The notes beneath the pieces are model-generated. The model worked only from the letters and a program-made list of their open reading frames with translations. It was not told the DNA's origin and did not search any database. A stretch of DNA of 45,646 bases from Deltaproteobacteria bacterium. Its GTDB lineage: Bacteria; Desulfobacterota; Desulfobacteria; Desulfobacterales; UBA11574. The stretch covers positions 1 through 45,646 of the forward strand of contig JAFCZV010000008.1 in NCBI GenBank assembly GCA_019314155.1. Reading direction: 5' to 3'. The position numbers were made by a program, and so were the translations under genes. This document shows positions 16,853-26,299 of this stretch, piece after piece; the stretch's first letter is position 1, and each line of letters opens with the position of its first letter.

Positions 16853-18970
16853 ATGATCATGGATTATAAAATGGAAACTATAAAAACTTTCAATTATGAC
16901 AGACCTGTTATAAAAAAAGGTTATGCCAACCAAACCCTTTTTATAGATATCTCTGTTCCGGACATTTCTATTAAGCCTGTTGACGATAAAATGAAAGACG
17001 TATTCATCGGCGGTAAGGGATTTGACCTCTGGCTGCTCTGGCATGGGGTGAAAAGCACGACAAAATGGACGGATCCGGATAATGCAATATGCATCTCATC
17101 GGGGCCTATGGGCGGAACCCCTCTATATCCGGGCTCCGGTAAAAGTATTGTGACCACCATTTCTCCTTTAACAGGTTCTGTAATAGATTCCAATGTCGGG
17201 GGATATTTCGGCCCTTACCTTAAATTTTCCGGGTTTGATGCCTTGGAAGTCAAAGGAAAAACCGAAAAGGATATCGTAATTCTAATTGACGGCATTGATG
17301 AAAAGGTGGAAATTTTAGCAACATCGGGGCTGCCGGACGACTCTTATGACCTTTCAGCCATATTGACAGAACACTTTGCACAGGGAAAACCCCGACATAT
17401 TTCTGTTGTTTCCACAGGTCCTGGTGCAAAAAATGCGCGGATGGGATGTCTCAACTTTACCTGGTATGATTTGAAACGAAAGCGGGCCAGATACAAGCAG
17501 GCCGGGCGTGGCGGAATCGGCAGTGTCTTTGCTGACAAACGGATTAAAGCCATTGTAGCACGATGGAATACCGTTAAAGTCGGCACAAATAATCCTGCAG
17601 ATGAGAATACATTAAAAACGGTTGGAAGAAAACACTCCAAAGAGATTGTTGAACTCGATCCCAAGCAGAACGAAATGGCAACAATCGGCACAACCCACCT
17701 TGTCACGATTATGAATGACTTTGATTTGCTACCCACCAATAATTTTCAGTATGGAAAGCATCCGGAAGCAGACAATGTCGGCCAGGAGGTGTTCAGGCGC
17801 ATATTCGATGCGGGTTATGATGGATGCTGGATGGGGTGCACGGTTGCCTGCTCCCATGGTGTCAAAGACTTTGTTCCCCTTACCGGATCCTACAAAGGGA
17901 CCAAAGTTTTTGTAGACGGCCCTGAATACGAAACCATCGCCGGGTGCGGCTCAAATCTGGGAATATTTGATCCCCATACGATTATTGAGATGAATTTTTA
18001 TTGCGACACCTATGGCCTTGACACCATTTCAGTGGGTACGAGCATCGCATTTGCCATGGAATGCTTTGAGATGGGCCTGATCGACGAAACCCATACCCGG
18101 GGAATCCATCTTTCATTCGGCAACCGGCTGGCGGCGCTTGAGATGGTTCACCAAATGGCTGAAGGCGACGGTTTTGGTTTAATTGTGGGGCAAGGCGTCC
18201 GCGAAATGAAGTCGATTTTTGCCAGAGACTATAAAGCCGATCCTCACATCATGCAGGATATCGGGATGGAAGCCAAGGGTTTGGAATTCTCAGAGTATAT
18301 GACCAAAGAATCTCTTGCCCAACAGGGTGGTTACGGCCTTGCCCTCAAGGGGCCGCAGCATGATGAAGCTTGGTTGATCTTTCTCGATATGGTGCACAAT
18401 TTTATGCCGACCTTTGAGCAAAAGGCAGAAGCGCTCCACTGGTTTCCAATGTTTAGAACATGGTTCAGTTTATGTGGACTGTGTAAACTTCCCTGGAATG
18501 ATATTATACCTGAAGATAACAAAGACACCTTAGAACCTGCAAAGGTTATGAAACACGTAGAGTGGTATGCTGAATATTACACCGCAGTGACCGGAAAAAA
18601 AACAACACCCGACGAAATTATTCGGATGAGTGAAGCGGTTTACAATTTCCAGCGCATTTTCAATCTAAAAATGGGTTTTGGACGGCGGGATCATGACGAC
18701 ATTCCCTATCGAGCCATGGGGCCGGTAAAACCGGTTGAATATGAATCACGGCCCGAGCGTTACGACAAAGAGCTTGTGGAAAAACATCAAGTCGATATCA
18801 CTGGAATGGACACGGAAGAGAAAATCCGGCTGCTCCGAAAATTTCGTGAGGCGCTTTATGAAGAACTTAAAGATGCCGTATATAAACGCCGAACCCTTGA
18901 AACCGTAAGGCGTCTGAGCATCGATTTCCCGGATGTTCTGGAATTACTTAAAGCTCATGGGGTTGAATGA
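16853..18970 (+). CDS. Aldehyde ferredoxin oxidoreductase family enzyme
   Basis: Tungsten or molybdenum bis-pyranopterin enzyme that interconverts aldehydes and carboxylates with ferredoxin. Seen: the N-terminal AOR domain with GGKGFDLWLL, the pterin-contacting AGRGGIGSVFADK near residues 217-229, and likely [4Fe-4S] ligands C325, C329 and C333 (GCWMGCTVAC) with C541 or C544 (LCGLCKLPWND). 705 residues is longer than archaeal AOR (about 605). An alternative ATG lies at codon 4. It overlaps the downstream ThiS/MoaD-like gene by 4 bp. It could equally be a specialised AOR paralogue with another substrate; metal and substrate cannot be read from sequence. Confidence 0.92.
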   Translation: MIMDYKMETIKTFNYDRPVIKKGYANQTLFIDISVPDISIKPVDDKMKDVFIGGKGFDLWLLWHGVKSTTKWTDPDNAICISSGPMGGTPLYPGSGKSIVTTISPLTGSVIDSNVGGYFGPYLKFSGFDALEVKGKTEKDIVILIDGIDEKVEILATSGLPDDSYDLSAILTEHFAQGKPRHISVVSTGPGAKNARMGCLNFTWYDLKRKRARYKQAGRGGIGSVFADKRIKAIVARWNTVKVGTNNPADENTLKTVGRKHSKEIVELDPKQNEMATIGTTHLVTIMNDFDLLPTNNFQYGKHPEADNVGQEVFRRIFDAGYDGCWMGCTVACSHGVKDFVPLTGSYKGTKVFVDGPEYETIAGCGSNLGIFDPHTIIEMNFYCDTYGLDTISVGTSIAFAMECFEMGLIDETHTRGIHLSFGNRLAALEMVHQMAEGDGFGLIVGQGVREMKSIFARDYKADPHIMQDIGMEAKGLEFSEYMTKESLAQQGGYGLALKGPQHDEAWLIFLDMVHNFMPTFEQKAEALHWFPMFRTWFSLCGLCKLPWNDIIPEDNKDTLEPAKVMKHVEWYAEYYTAVTGKKTTPDEIIRMSEAVYNFQRIFNLKMGFGRRDHDDIPYRAMGPVKPVEYESRPERYDKELVEKHQVDITGMDTEEKIRLLRKFREALYEELKDAVYKRRTLETVRRLSIDFPDVLELLKAHGVE

Positions 18971-19167
18971 TGCTCAAGGTTAACGGAGAGCAGCGATCCT
19001 GGTATGAAGGAATGACCGTTGCGGATCTGCTCAGGGATATAGGCGAATCCAATCATTATGCGGTTGTACGCATCAACGATAAGCATGTATCCAGGCCTTA
19101 TTTTGAGAAGACTCAGATTCCCGAAAATTCAGAAATGTTTCTAATTCCCCTCATCGCAGGAGGGTAA
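18967..19167 (+). CDS. ThiS/MoaD-like ubiquitin-fold sulfur carrier
   Basis: 66 residues, beta-grasp pattern, ending in the diagnostic IPLIAGG (Gly-Gly for adenylation/thiocarboxylation). Its ATGA overlap with the AOR stop implies translational coupling. MoaD-like proteins beside AOR genes are known and are thought to serve assembly of the pterin dithiolene for that enzyme; ThiS function in thiamine synthesis is less likely here because no thi gene is nearby. Confidence 0.88.
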   Translation: MMLKVNGEQRSWYEGMTVADLLRDIGESNHYAVVRINDKHVSRPYFEKTQIPENSEMFLIPLIAGG

Positions 19168-19170
19168 CCG

Positions 19171-19866
19171 GTGCCTGAAACCATGTCATTCCCCGCGGCA
19201 TTTATCGCAGGGCTTCTCTCTTTTTTATCACCATGCGTGCTGCCGCTGATTCCGGCATACTTTACATTTATTACGGGCTTCTCCCTGGAAGAGCTGACCC
19301 GAGGTTGTAATTCAGAAATCAGGAAAAAAGTATTTCTTTCAACTTTTTTATTCGTTCTTGGATTTTCCCTGGTCTTCATCCTTATGGGTGCATCAGCCTC
19401 TTTCCTCGGCAGCTTGATGTACAAGTATAAAAATTTGATACGGATAATCGGTGGTGTTTTTATTATTATTCTTGGGATTCATTTAACCGGTTTAATCCGA
19501 ATACCCGGCCTCGATTTTGAAAAGCGAATTGCTATCGAAAAGAAGCCGATACATTTTTTCGGAACGCTTATCATCGGAATGGCTTTTGGAGCCGGATGGA
19601 GTCCCTGTATCGGGCCATTGCTAGGATCAATCCTTATTATTGCCGGCAACCAGGAGACCGTATGGCAGGGAGTTTCACTCCTTGCCGTCTATTCAGCCGG
19701 ATTGGCTCTACCTTTTATTGCCCTGTCAATTTTTATCAATTTCCTGTTGATTTTTATTAAAAAGGCATCAAAAGTGTTGAAATACGTCAATACTGTCGCA
19801 GGGATCCTGTTGATTATTGTGGGGCTGATTCTTGTGAGCAATAAACTGTATTTATTTATCAGCTGA
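19171..19866 (+). CDS. ccdA: Cytochrome c biogenesis protein CcdA (DsbD-like)
   Basis: Six-helix membrane protein that carries reducing equivalents from cytoplasmic thioredoxin to the periplasm. Seen: the paired redox Cys in SPCVLPLIPAY (C22) and WSPCIGPLLGS (C146), each in a hydrophobic helix. 231 residues is typical. The start is GTG, 3 bp after the ThiS-like stop, or an ATG at codon 5. Being third in the AOR operon is unexpected; haem c maturation or periplasmic thiol reduction is its likely job. Confidence 0.92.
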   Translation: MPETMSFPAAFIAGLLSFLSPCVLPLIPAYFTFITGFSLEELTRGCNSEIRKKVFLSTFLFVLGFSLVFILMGASASFLGSLMYKYKNLIRIIGGVFIIILGIHLTGLIRIPGLDFEKRIAIEKKPIHFFGTLIIGMAFGAGWSPCIGPLLGSILIIAGNQETVWQGVSLLAVYSAGLALPFIALSIFINFLLIFIKKASKVLKYVNTVAGILLIIVGLILVSNKLYLFIS

Positions 19867-19885
19867 TATAAGAAATTCGGGACGG

Positions 19886-20146
19886 TTATTTTGAAGATCG
19901 GCGGATATATCTTTTTATCAGCCGAACTGTGGTGGTAAAAAGGACCCCTCCGCTCATTACAACAAGAAGAACTGCAACCCAAACTTCCTCTTGATATTTC
20001 ACATTTTCATGTACCACCGAAATTCCTGTAAAGCCAAATAAAAAAACGACGATCATAAATATGACAACAATGATACATGCGGTTTCAGAGTCATACCAAG
20101 GGATGAAAGATTTTCTAAATAAAGGATTTTGATCGATACGCATCAT
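19886..20146 (-). CDS. Small membrane protein, two helices
   Basis: 86 residues with hydrophobic helices at about 23-43 and 54-74 and a basic C terminus (RLIKRYIRRSSK). No family recognised. It is convergent with ccdA and 124 bp past the nrdJ stop on the same strand. Hydrophobic periodicity and the positive-inside tail support a real gene; function unknown. Confidence 0.6.
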   Translation of the reverse strand: MMRIDQNPLFRKSFIPWYDSETACIIVVIFMIVVFLFGFTGISVVHENVKYQEEVWVAVLLVVMSGGVLFTTTVRLIKRYIRRSSK

Positions 20147-20270
20147 CGCACCTGGTCTTGATGAACTCGCAAAAAGTTTTTTACGTGTGCAGTTGAATGT
20201 TTTGGCTCATTCGGAATTATCGTGTGTAAAATCTGAGCGCCAATTCTGCGAAGTTGTTTTTGCGCGAACC

Positions 20271-22757
20271 CTAAGAGCATTTTGTAAAGCCGCAGAAATG
20301 GCAGATCATGCAGCCTTCTTCAAAACTGACCGTGTGGCTGCATTCCGGGCAGATTTCTCCAAGGAGGCTGTTACCGTATCTGCTTTTCTTGTATGAGCCG
20401 TCTTTCAAATACCTTTTCTCAAGAATTCTGCCAATCGCATCCGGGATCGATAAAACTAGGCCGCCGTCTTGAAATACAGGATGTTCTCCACCGATACCTT
20501 TCAGCTGCTCTATGATCTTTCCTACCTTTACCCCGGATCTCAAAGCAAGCGAAACGAGCCTGCCGATAGCTTCTGTCTTTGCGGTGGTGGATCGTCCTGA
20601 TTTGCCGATAGTTGCAAACACTTCAAAGGGCTGCCCTTCATATTCAGTGACAGTGACGTAGAGCTGGCCCATGCCTGTTTTCATTCTGGAGGTAAACCCC
20701 TCCAGTGTTTCAGGCCGTTCTTTGATTGTAGCAGCCAGGGGGTCGAAAAGTGTATCCTTTGTGGCGTAGGAAAGGACCTGATTTTCCTTGCTTCCGTCTC
20801 TGTAAATGGTGACGCCTTTACAATCCAACTCGTAGGCCAGATCATAAATTTTTTTCACATCGCCTACAGTGGCATCGCGGGATAGGTTGACGGTCTTTGA
20901 AACAGCATTATCCGTGTGCTTTTGAAAAGCGGCCTGCATACGGATATGCCATTCGGGAGAAATATCATGTGCGGTTACAAAGACCTCGCGAACATCTGCG
21001 GGTATTTCGTTTAAATGCTGAATGCCGCCATCCATGGCGATGGCATCCATCAATTCAGAACTATAAAAGCCTCTTTTTTTTGCTTCATTCTCAAAGTAAG
21101 GATTCACCTCCATGAGCTTGTCATTGTCCATAACATTTCTGACAAAACTCAATGCGAACAGCGGTTCGACCCCGCTGGAGCAATCTGCAATGATACTTAA
21201 TGTGCCGGTGGGCGCAATGGTGGTAGTCGCAGCATTTCGATAAGTACAGCCGTCCTTGTTTTTGAAAATGCTCTTATCGAAATTAGGAAAAACGCCTCTC
21301 TCTTCGGCCAGATGTTTTGAGGCTTCATGAGATTCTTCTTGAATGAAACCCATCACTTCTTCTGAGATTTCAAGCGCCCTTTCCGAGTTATAGGGAATTT
21401 TCAATTGATAAAGCAGATCTGTAAACCCCATGACCCCAAGGCCGATTTTACGATTGCCTTGCACCATTTTTCCGATTTCCGGAAGGGGATATTTGGACAT
21501 ATCGATGGTGTTGTCTAAAAAGCGGACGCTTAACCATACAATATCTTTCAAGTGTTTGAAGTCGATGGTTGGCACTTCGTTATTATATGTTATAAACTTT
21601 GCCAGATTGATGGATCCAAGGTTGCAGGATTCCATTGGGAGCAGGGGTTGTTCTCCGCAAGGATTTGTACTTTCAATCTCCCCCAGAGCAGGGGTCGGAT
21701 TATCCCTGTTGAGTCTGTCCAAAAAGATGATTCCCGGATCTCCGTTTTCCCAGGCCTGTTTTACCAAAGCTTGGTAGACTTCGGCGGCATTAAACTCCAT
21801 AACCTTTTTATTGTCGCGCGGGTCTAACAGGCGATAATTACCTTCTTTCTTTACAGCTTCCATGAAAGCGTCTGTAATACCGACGGAGATATTAAAATTG
21901 TTCAATTCTTTATGTTTTTTTTTGCTGTGAATGAATTCCATAATATCCGGATGGTCAACCCTTAGAATCGCCATGTTTGCCCCTCTGCGAGTCCCACCCT
22001 GTTTGACCTGCTCAGTCGCCGTATTGAAGATTTTCATAAATGAAACCGGTCCGGAGGCGATACCGCCGGTGGTTCCCACTCGGCTGTCTTTTGGACGCAA
22101 GCGGGAAAAAGAAAAGCCCGTACCCCCACCTGATTTGTGTATAATTGCCGCATTTTTCAATGCATCGAAAATACCTTCCATGCTGTCTTCTACGGGAAGG
22201 ACAAAGCAAGCTGCCAGTTGGCCCAGCCTCCGTCCCGAGTTCATCAGCGTGGGTGAATTGGGCAGAAATTTCAGTTCGGTCATCATATTGTAGAAAATAT
22301 TTTCCATCTTTTTCACATCAGCGTCATTACCGTACTTTTTTTCCGCCTTTGCAATGTGTCGGGCCACCCTTTTAAACATCTTTTCCGGCGTCTCCACCAC
22401 TTTGCCGTTGTTGTCTTTCTTAAGATATCTTCTTCTTAATACGTTTTTAGCATTCTTTGAAAGTTGAAGTCCATTCTTTACAAAAATGGATTTATCCAGC
22501 CGAATGGGCGAAGTTTGAGTTAAACCGTATTCGACCAATTTTGTCTGTATCATTTTATCGATAATCGGCATGGTAATGGTATGATTTTTCATATTGTCAA
22601 TTTCTTTTCTCAAAAATCGGCTGATGTCCAGGGCCTGGTTAGTTTCAATCGGGTTGTCTTTGGCAAGGATATCCGAAAATAGTTGATCATCCCATTTGTA
22701 TGCGGTTAAGTCGAAGTGTCCATCGTCGGTAATTAGAATTTTTCCTTTTGAAGCCAT
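20271..22757 (-). CDS. nrdJ: Adenosylcobalamin-dependent ribonucleotide reductase (class II)
   Basis: Oxygen-independent reduction of ribonucleotides to deoxyribonucleotides. Seen: GGGTGFSFSRLRP, the substrate/active-site NPCGEQPLLPMESCNLGS, LGVMGFTDLLY, APTGTLSIIADCSSGVEP, a TSCPD-type domain (about 700-790) and a C-terminal zinc ribbon CPEC...CMICHFCGFTKC. 828 residues fits the larger NrdJ subgroup. No B12 riboswitch or NrdR box is recognisable upstream, so its control is not visible. Confidence 0.96.
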   Translation of the reverse strand: MASKGKILITDDGHFDLTAYKWDDQLFSDILAKDNPIETNQALDISRFLRKEIDNMKNHTITMPIIDKMIQTKLVEYGLTQTSPIRLDKSIFVKNGLQLSKNAKNVLRRRYLKKDNNGKVVETPEKMFKRVARHIAKAEKKYGNDADVKKMENIFYNMMTELKFLPNSPTLMNSGRRLGQLAACFVLPVEDSMEGIFDALKNAAIIHKSGGGTGFSFSRLRPKDSRVGTTGGIASGPVSFMKIFNTATEQVKQGGTRRGANMAILRVDHPDIMEFIHSKKKHKELNNFNISVGITDAFMEAVKKEGNYRLLDPRDNKKVMEFNAAEVYQALVKQAWENGDPGIIFLDRLNRDNPTPALGEIESTNPCGEQPLLPMESCNLGSINLAKFITYNNEVPTIDFKHLKDIVWLSVRFLDNTIDMSKYPLPEIGKMVQGNRKIGLGVMGFTDLLYQLKIPYNSERALEISEEVMGFIQEESHEASKHLAEERGVFPNFDKSIFKNKDGCTYRNAATTTIAPTGTLSIIADCSSGVEPLFALSFVRNVMDNDKLMEVNPYFENEAKKRGFYSSELMDAIAMDGGIQHLNEIPADVREVFVTAHDISPEWHIRMQAAFQKHTDNAVSKTVNLSRDATVGDVKKIYDLAYELDCKGVTIYRDGSKENQVLSYATKDTLFDPLAATIKERPETLEGFTSRMKTGMGQLYVTVTEYEGQPFEVFATIGKSGRSTTAKTEAIGRLVSLALRSGVKVGKIIEQLKGIGGEHPVFQDGGLVLSIPDAIGRILEKRYLKDGSYKKSRYGNSLLGEICPECSHTVSFEEGCMICHFCGFTKCS

Positions 22758-22857
22758 TGCCGTACTCCTATATAATTGTTATCATCGTTATGTGGAGATT
22801 ATTATCCGTACCATGTATGTCAAAATATGACAAGATTGCATCGCTTTGCGATGTTAT

Positions 22858-22893
22858 CCGACGCCTGCCGGCAACGTCCTCGCCTCCGAGGCG
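22858..22893 (-). repeat. Dispersed GC-rich repeat, copy A
   Basis: Read on the minus strand this 36-bp stretch resembles 45408-45443: shared blocks CGCCT, GCGAG, CGTTGC and CAGGCGTC with about eight mismatches. It contains short palindromes, as REP-like elements do. Confidence 0.5.
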
Positions 22894-23149
22894 TTCGGGG
22901 AACTTTTCTACTCTAAAAAAAGAAATTCCTAGCCTATCAAGTTTTGATCAACCCTAAATTCTCTATTAATTCAAAATCGTCAATCTTTCAGTGTCTGGTG
23001 TCGGGAAATCGAGTTTAATTCTGTCTGGATGAGGTTGTTGTCGACTTTATCGAGTAAAAATTGTACTGGCTAAAAAACCAAAAAAAACCTGTTAAAACTT
23101 ACGAAAATTAATCGACAGGTCTGTTGGAAAGTTTCGAGCCCAAATTTTC

Positions 23150-23171
23150 CATACTATATGTAGTATGTCAA
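23150..23171 (-). promoter_or_regulatory. Palindrome overlapping a TTGACA box
   Basis: CATACTA (23150-23156) and TAGTATG (23161-23167) form a perfect dyad around TATG. On the minus strand TTGACA occupies 23166-23171, pointing toward nrdJ; the -10 at normal spacing is poor (AAAATT). A related TACTA/TAGTA dyad sits in the promoter at 44821. Confidence 0.4.
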
Positions 23172-23201
23172 GAAAAAAAAAACGCAATATCTGCTCATTT
23201 T

Positions 23202-23249
23202 CGAACTTTTTAAGGCTAACCCGCTGAAAGCCTTAAAAAGAAAGTTTGA
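23202..23249. repeat. Inverted repeat before the hydrolase gene
   Basis: GAACTTTTTAAGGCT pairs with AGCCTTAAAAAG and AAAGTT around an 11-nt loop, a stable hairpin about 30 bp before the hydrolase start. Confidence 0.5.
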
Positions 23250-23274
23250 AAAATTATTTAGAGTCCAATAAGGT

Positions 23275-24090
23275 ATGATAATAGATATGGTGGTAAAAAT
23301 TGTTACATGGACGCTATTTATATACCTTGCCTACTGTGGCTTGCTCTTCCTTATTCAGCGACAGATGCTGTTTCCTCGTTATCTTGTCGAAATGCCTTCT
23401 AAAGATGAAGATATACCCTTTGTGGAAAAGATTTGGATAGAAACAGGTGCTGGAAAAATCGAGGCCTGGTTTCTACCGCCGGATCCGGTAAACGAGCCGG
23501 CGCCAGCAGTTTTGTTCGCCCACGGAAACGGAGAACTCATCGATTTCTGGCCTCATGAATTAAAAAAAATCAATCGTTTTGGAATCGGGGTGTTCCTTGT
23601 GGAGTATCCGGGATATGGACGGTCCGAGGGAACGCCTTCACAAAAAAATATCACCGAGGCATTCAACCGTGCTTACGATGTTCTCATTGAACGCGAAGAT
23701 GTGGACCCGGCCAGAATCATTTTATTCGGACGTTCCGTAGGCGGTGGAGCGGTGTGCACACTTGCCGCCCAACGACCTTCTGCTGCACTGATTCTCATGT
23801 CTGCCTTTATCAGTGTCCGGTCGTTTGCAAAAAGGTACCTTGCGCCCGCGTTTCTGATCCGAGACCCCTTTGACAATCTATCAGTTGTCCGCGACTATAA
23901 GGGACCGATCCTTGTCATCCATGGCAAATTCGACGAAGTTATTCCCTATTCCCATGGAATGACCCTTTACAATGCATCCCGTAACGCTACAATGATCACT
24001 TATAAAAGCGGACATAACGATTGTCCGCCGAATTGGAACGTCTTCTGGCAGCTCCCCCTGAAAAAGCGTTGTCCAAAGCACCGAAGGTGA
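23275..24090 (+). CDS. Membrane-anchored alpha/beta hydrolase
   Basis: 271 residues: an N-terminal membrane helix (about 7-27), then an alpha/beta hydrolase domain of the BEM46/abhydrolase_5 type. Seen: oxyanion region FAHGNGE, nucleophile elbow GRSVGG with Ser154, acidic residue Asp220 (HGKFDEVIPY) and His247 (SGHNDCP). The substrate is unknown. AAGG is only 1 bp before the ATG, so an ATG 12 bp further on may be the true start. The C terminus after the His (KKRCPKHRR) looks shortened or shifted compared with what I expect of the family. Confidence 0.85.
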   Translation: MIIDMVVKIVTWTLFIYLAYCGLLFLIQRQMLFPRYLVEMPSKDEDIPFVEKIWIETGAGKIEAWFLPPDPVNEPAPAVLFAHGNGELIDFWPHELKKINRFGIGVFLVEYPGYGRSEGTPSQKNITEAFNRAYDVLIEREDVDPARIILFGRSVGGGAVCTLAAQRPSAALILMSAFISVRSFAKRYLAPAFLIRDPFDNLSVVRDYKGPILVIHGKFDEVIPYSHGMTLYNASRNATMITYKSGHNDCPPNWNVFWQLPLKKRCPKHRR

Positions 24091-24139
24091 AGCCCTATTA
24101 ATTTGCTGCGAATCTTTGGCAACACTATCTTTTTGAGTA

Positions 24140-24814
24140 TTATCTGGCAACCATGGCCCGCATCATGTCACCGGCATTTTCAGCATGATCTGCGATGGAG
24201 CCGATTATTTCAGCCAGTCTGACGATATGAAAAACGGTGACGGCATCGATATCCATATTCAGCACTTTTTTCTTAACGATGTCTTCTGCTTTATCGGCTT
24301 CATGTTCCTTCTGGCGTAGCGTGTGGATAATATTTTTAATCACCACCCGCTGCGCTTCGGAATAATTTTTAAAGTATTTTCTTGCTTCAGAAACCATCTC
24401 GCTGAGCTGTTCGATAGGTTCGATTACAGCATCCGCCAGATTGACAAAGTCTTTTTCAAGTTCAGCGGGAATCCCCGGCTCGATTCTAAAAGAGATCCAA
24501 TCGAGTGCATCTTCAACGGCATCGATAACTTGATCCTGTTCTCTTAAATATCTGAACAGCAGAAAATTATAAACCGGCATCAGGGTCCCTTTGGGCAGAT
24601 GGCCGCGGATACGTCGTTTGATGGCGTCAGCGTCACTTTCCAGCCGGATAACTTCCTGTCTGAATTCTTCAAATGTTTTGCATTTTTCTGAAAGATGACA
24701 CTCGATTGCCTGCTGAAACGCCCAGCCGCATTCTTTCACCTTTTCGGCATGTTCCTGAAGGCCTTCAAAAGGTGATGTCATGAACATCGAAAAAAATGGT
24801 AACCGCATTGCCAT
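24140..24814 (-). CDS. DUF47 / PhoU-like phosphate transport accessory protein
   Basis: 224 residues, all-helical, TIGR00153 type. Seen: MFMTSPFEGLQEHAEKVKEC at the start, AIKRRIRGHLPKGTLMPV in the middle and ADHAENAGDMMRAMVAR at the end, which carries the PhoU-like metal-binding pattern. Located 6 bp after the Pit gene, the standard pairing in which it modulates low-affinity phosphate uptake. Confidence 0.93.
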   Translation of the reverse strand: MAMRLPFFSMFMTSPFEGLQEHAEKVKECGWAFQQAIECHLSEKCKTFEEFRQEVIRLESDADAIKRRIRGHLPKGTLMPVYNFLLFRYLREQDQVIDAVEDALDWISFRIEPGIPAELEKDFVNLADAVIEPIEQLSEMVSEARKYFKNYSEAQRVVIKNIIHTLRQKEHEADKAEDIVKKKVLNMDIDAVTVFHIVRLAEIIGSIADHAENAGDMMRAMVAR

Positions 24815-24820
24815 CTCCTT

Positions 24821-26119
24821 TTATAAAATGATTTGAAGTAGTTTAAAAATGGCCATGCTGGTAAGCGCAGCCACAGGCACGGTTAACAACCAGTATAACA
24901 TAATTTTGAAAACAATGCCAAAATTAACCGCCTCGATTCCGCGTGCCAGGCCTACTCCCAAAACGCCGCCGACGGCCGAATGGGTTGTTGAAACCGGCAG
25001 GCCCATTTTTGAAGCCACAAGGACCGTAGTTGCCGTTGAAAATTCAATGGCAAACCCACGTGTGTTGCTCAGTGTCGTAATTTTTCTGCCCATGGTGTCC
25101 ATGACACGGTGACCGGCCATACCGATGCCGCAGGCAATACCGACTCCGCCAAACAGGAGGAGAAAAACAGGCACCGGCACTTTAGCACCGACACTACCTG
25201 TTTTTACCAGAAAATAAATTACAGCCAAAGGACCGATGGCGTTGGCCACATCATTTGCACCCTGGGCAAGGGCAACATAACAGGCGGTTCCCACCTGTAT
25301 GCGCCGGAAGATCCCTTCTGCTCCGGATTCCCTATCTTTAACAAATCGTTTCAAAGCCGCCATCCCTGCAAATCCCAATAAAACAGACAGGATAACGGCA
25401 ACGGTCAGAGATGCCGTTAGACCCAAGTCCATCTTTTTCCCCAGAGGGGTTTTAAATAAAAACGATAGGACGACAACAAAGAAAGTAATGCCGATAAAAA
25501 TCGGAGATAATTTTAATGCCCGGGCAAATGTATCTTTTTTAGAAAGAATTGATCGTACGATAGTTTTGAAAATTAAATAGGAGATAACAATGCTAAATAG
25601 CGGCGAAATGATCCAGCTCAATACCACTGCAAAGAGCTTGCCCCAATTGATGGCTGCAAATCCTCCGGCCATAATTCCAAAACCGAGCATAGCGCCCACA
25701 ATGGAATGGGTTGTGGAGACCGGAAGTGATTTCCAGGTGGCGAAACTGACCCAAATCGCTGCGGCAAGAAGGGCTGAAAGTGCACCGATAAGGGCCACAT
25801 GAGGATCGGCCATGATATCCGTCGAGACAATACCCTTACGAATGGTATTGGTCACATGGGATCCAATAAATACAGCACCGATAATATTCAAAATCCCGGC
25901 AAGAAATATGGCCTGGCGAATAGTGATTGCCTTGGCACCCACAGAAGAGGCCATGGAGTTGGCCACATCATTGGCGCCTATGTTCCAGGCCATGTAAAAA
26001 CCAAAAATGTAACCGATAATCAGGATATAATACTCTTGAGGCATAATTTCTAAATTGATAAGATTAAGAAGTGCAGGGCTGTGCCGCAACAGCAAACACA
26101 TTCCCTGAATCTTGTACAA
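24821..26119 (-). CDS. pit: Inorganic phosphate transporter, Pit family
   Basis: Low-affinity metal-phosphate/H+ symporter. Seen: the duplicated signature GANDVANSMASSVG and GANDVANAIGPLAV, and the paired SLPVSTTHSIVGA and GLPVSTTHSAVGG, with about 10-11 hydrophobic helices. The frame allows 432 residues, but ATG at codon 26 (26044, MPQEYYILIIGYIFG) fits the family start better; neither has a clear ribosome site. Forms a two-gene unit with the DUF47 gene downstream. Confidence 0.94.
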   Translation of the reverse strand: MYKIQGMCLLLRHSPALLNLINLEIMPQEYYILIIGYIFGFYMAWNIGANDVANSMASSVGAKAITIRQAIFLAGILNIIGAVFIGSHVTNTIRKGIVSTDIMADPHVALIGALSALLAAAIWVSFATWKSLPVSTTHSIVGAMLGFGIMAGGFAAINWGKLFAVVLSWIISPLFSIVISYLIFKTIVRSILSKKDTFARALKLSPIFIGITFFVVVLSFLFKTPLGKKMDLGLTASLTVAVILSVLLGFAGMAALKRFVKDRESGAEGIFRRIQVGTACYVALAQGANDVANAIGPLAVIYFLVKTGSVGAKVPVPVFLLLFGGVGIACGIGMAGHRVMDTMGRKITTLSNTRGFAIEFSTATTVLVASKMGLPVSTTHSAVGGVLGVGLARGIEAVNFGIVFKIMLYWLLTVPVAALTSMAIFKLLQIIL

Positions 26120-26299
26120 GGAGGTTCAATTCTCAGCGGCGTTGTTCTCTGGGCACATACCACGGCTTAATTTTTGAATCAATCATAAACATAAGGGTTT
26201 CTTGAAAGTCTATTTTGTTCTGCTCGTTATGATAATATTTTCGATTCAATGGCCTCCTTTAAGCTGTGACAAGTGACCTGTTTATGATGCAATGAAATA

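Larger units (their letters stand above)
22758..23274. promoter_or_regulatory. Divergent intergenic region between nrdJ and the hydrolase
   Basis: About 520 bp without a supportable gene. It contains a small hairpin (CATCGC-TTT-GCGATG near 22839-22853), a dispersed repeat (22858-22893), a palindrome next to a minus-strand TTGACA (23150-23171), and a long inverted repeat at 23202-23249. Confidence 0.5.

Noticed and set aside
22758..23274. Cobalamin riboswitch upstream of the B12-dependent nrdJ
   Set aside because: I looked for the conserved B12-box (GCCACTG) and found no match in the minus-strand leader.
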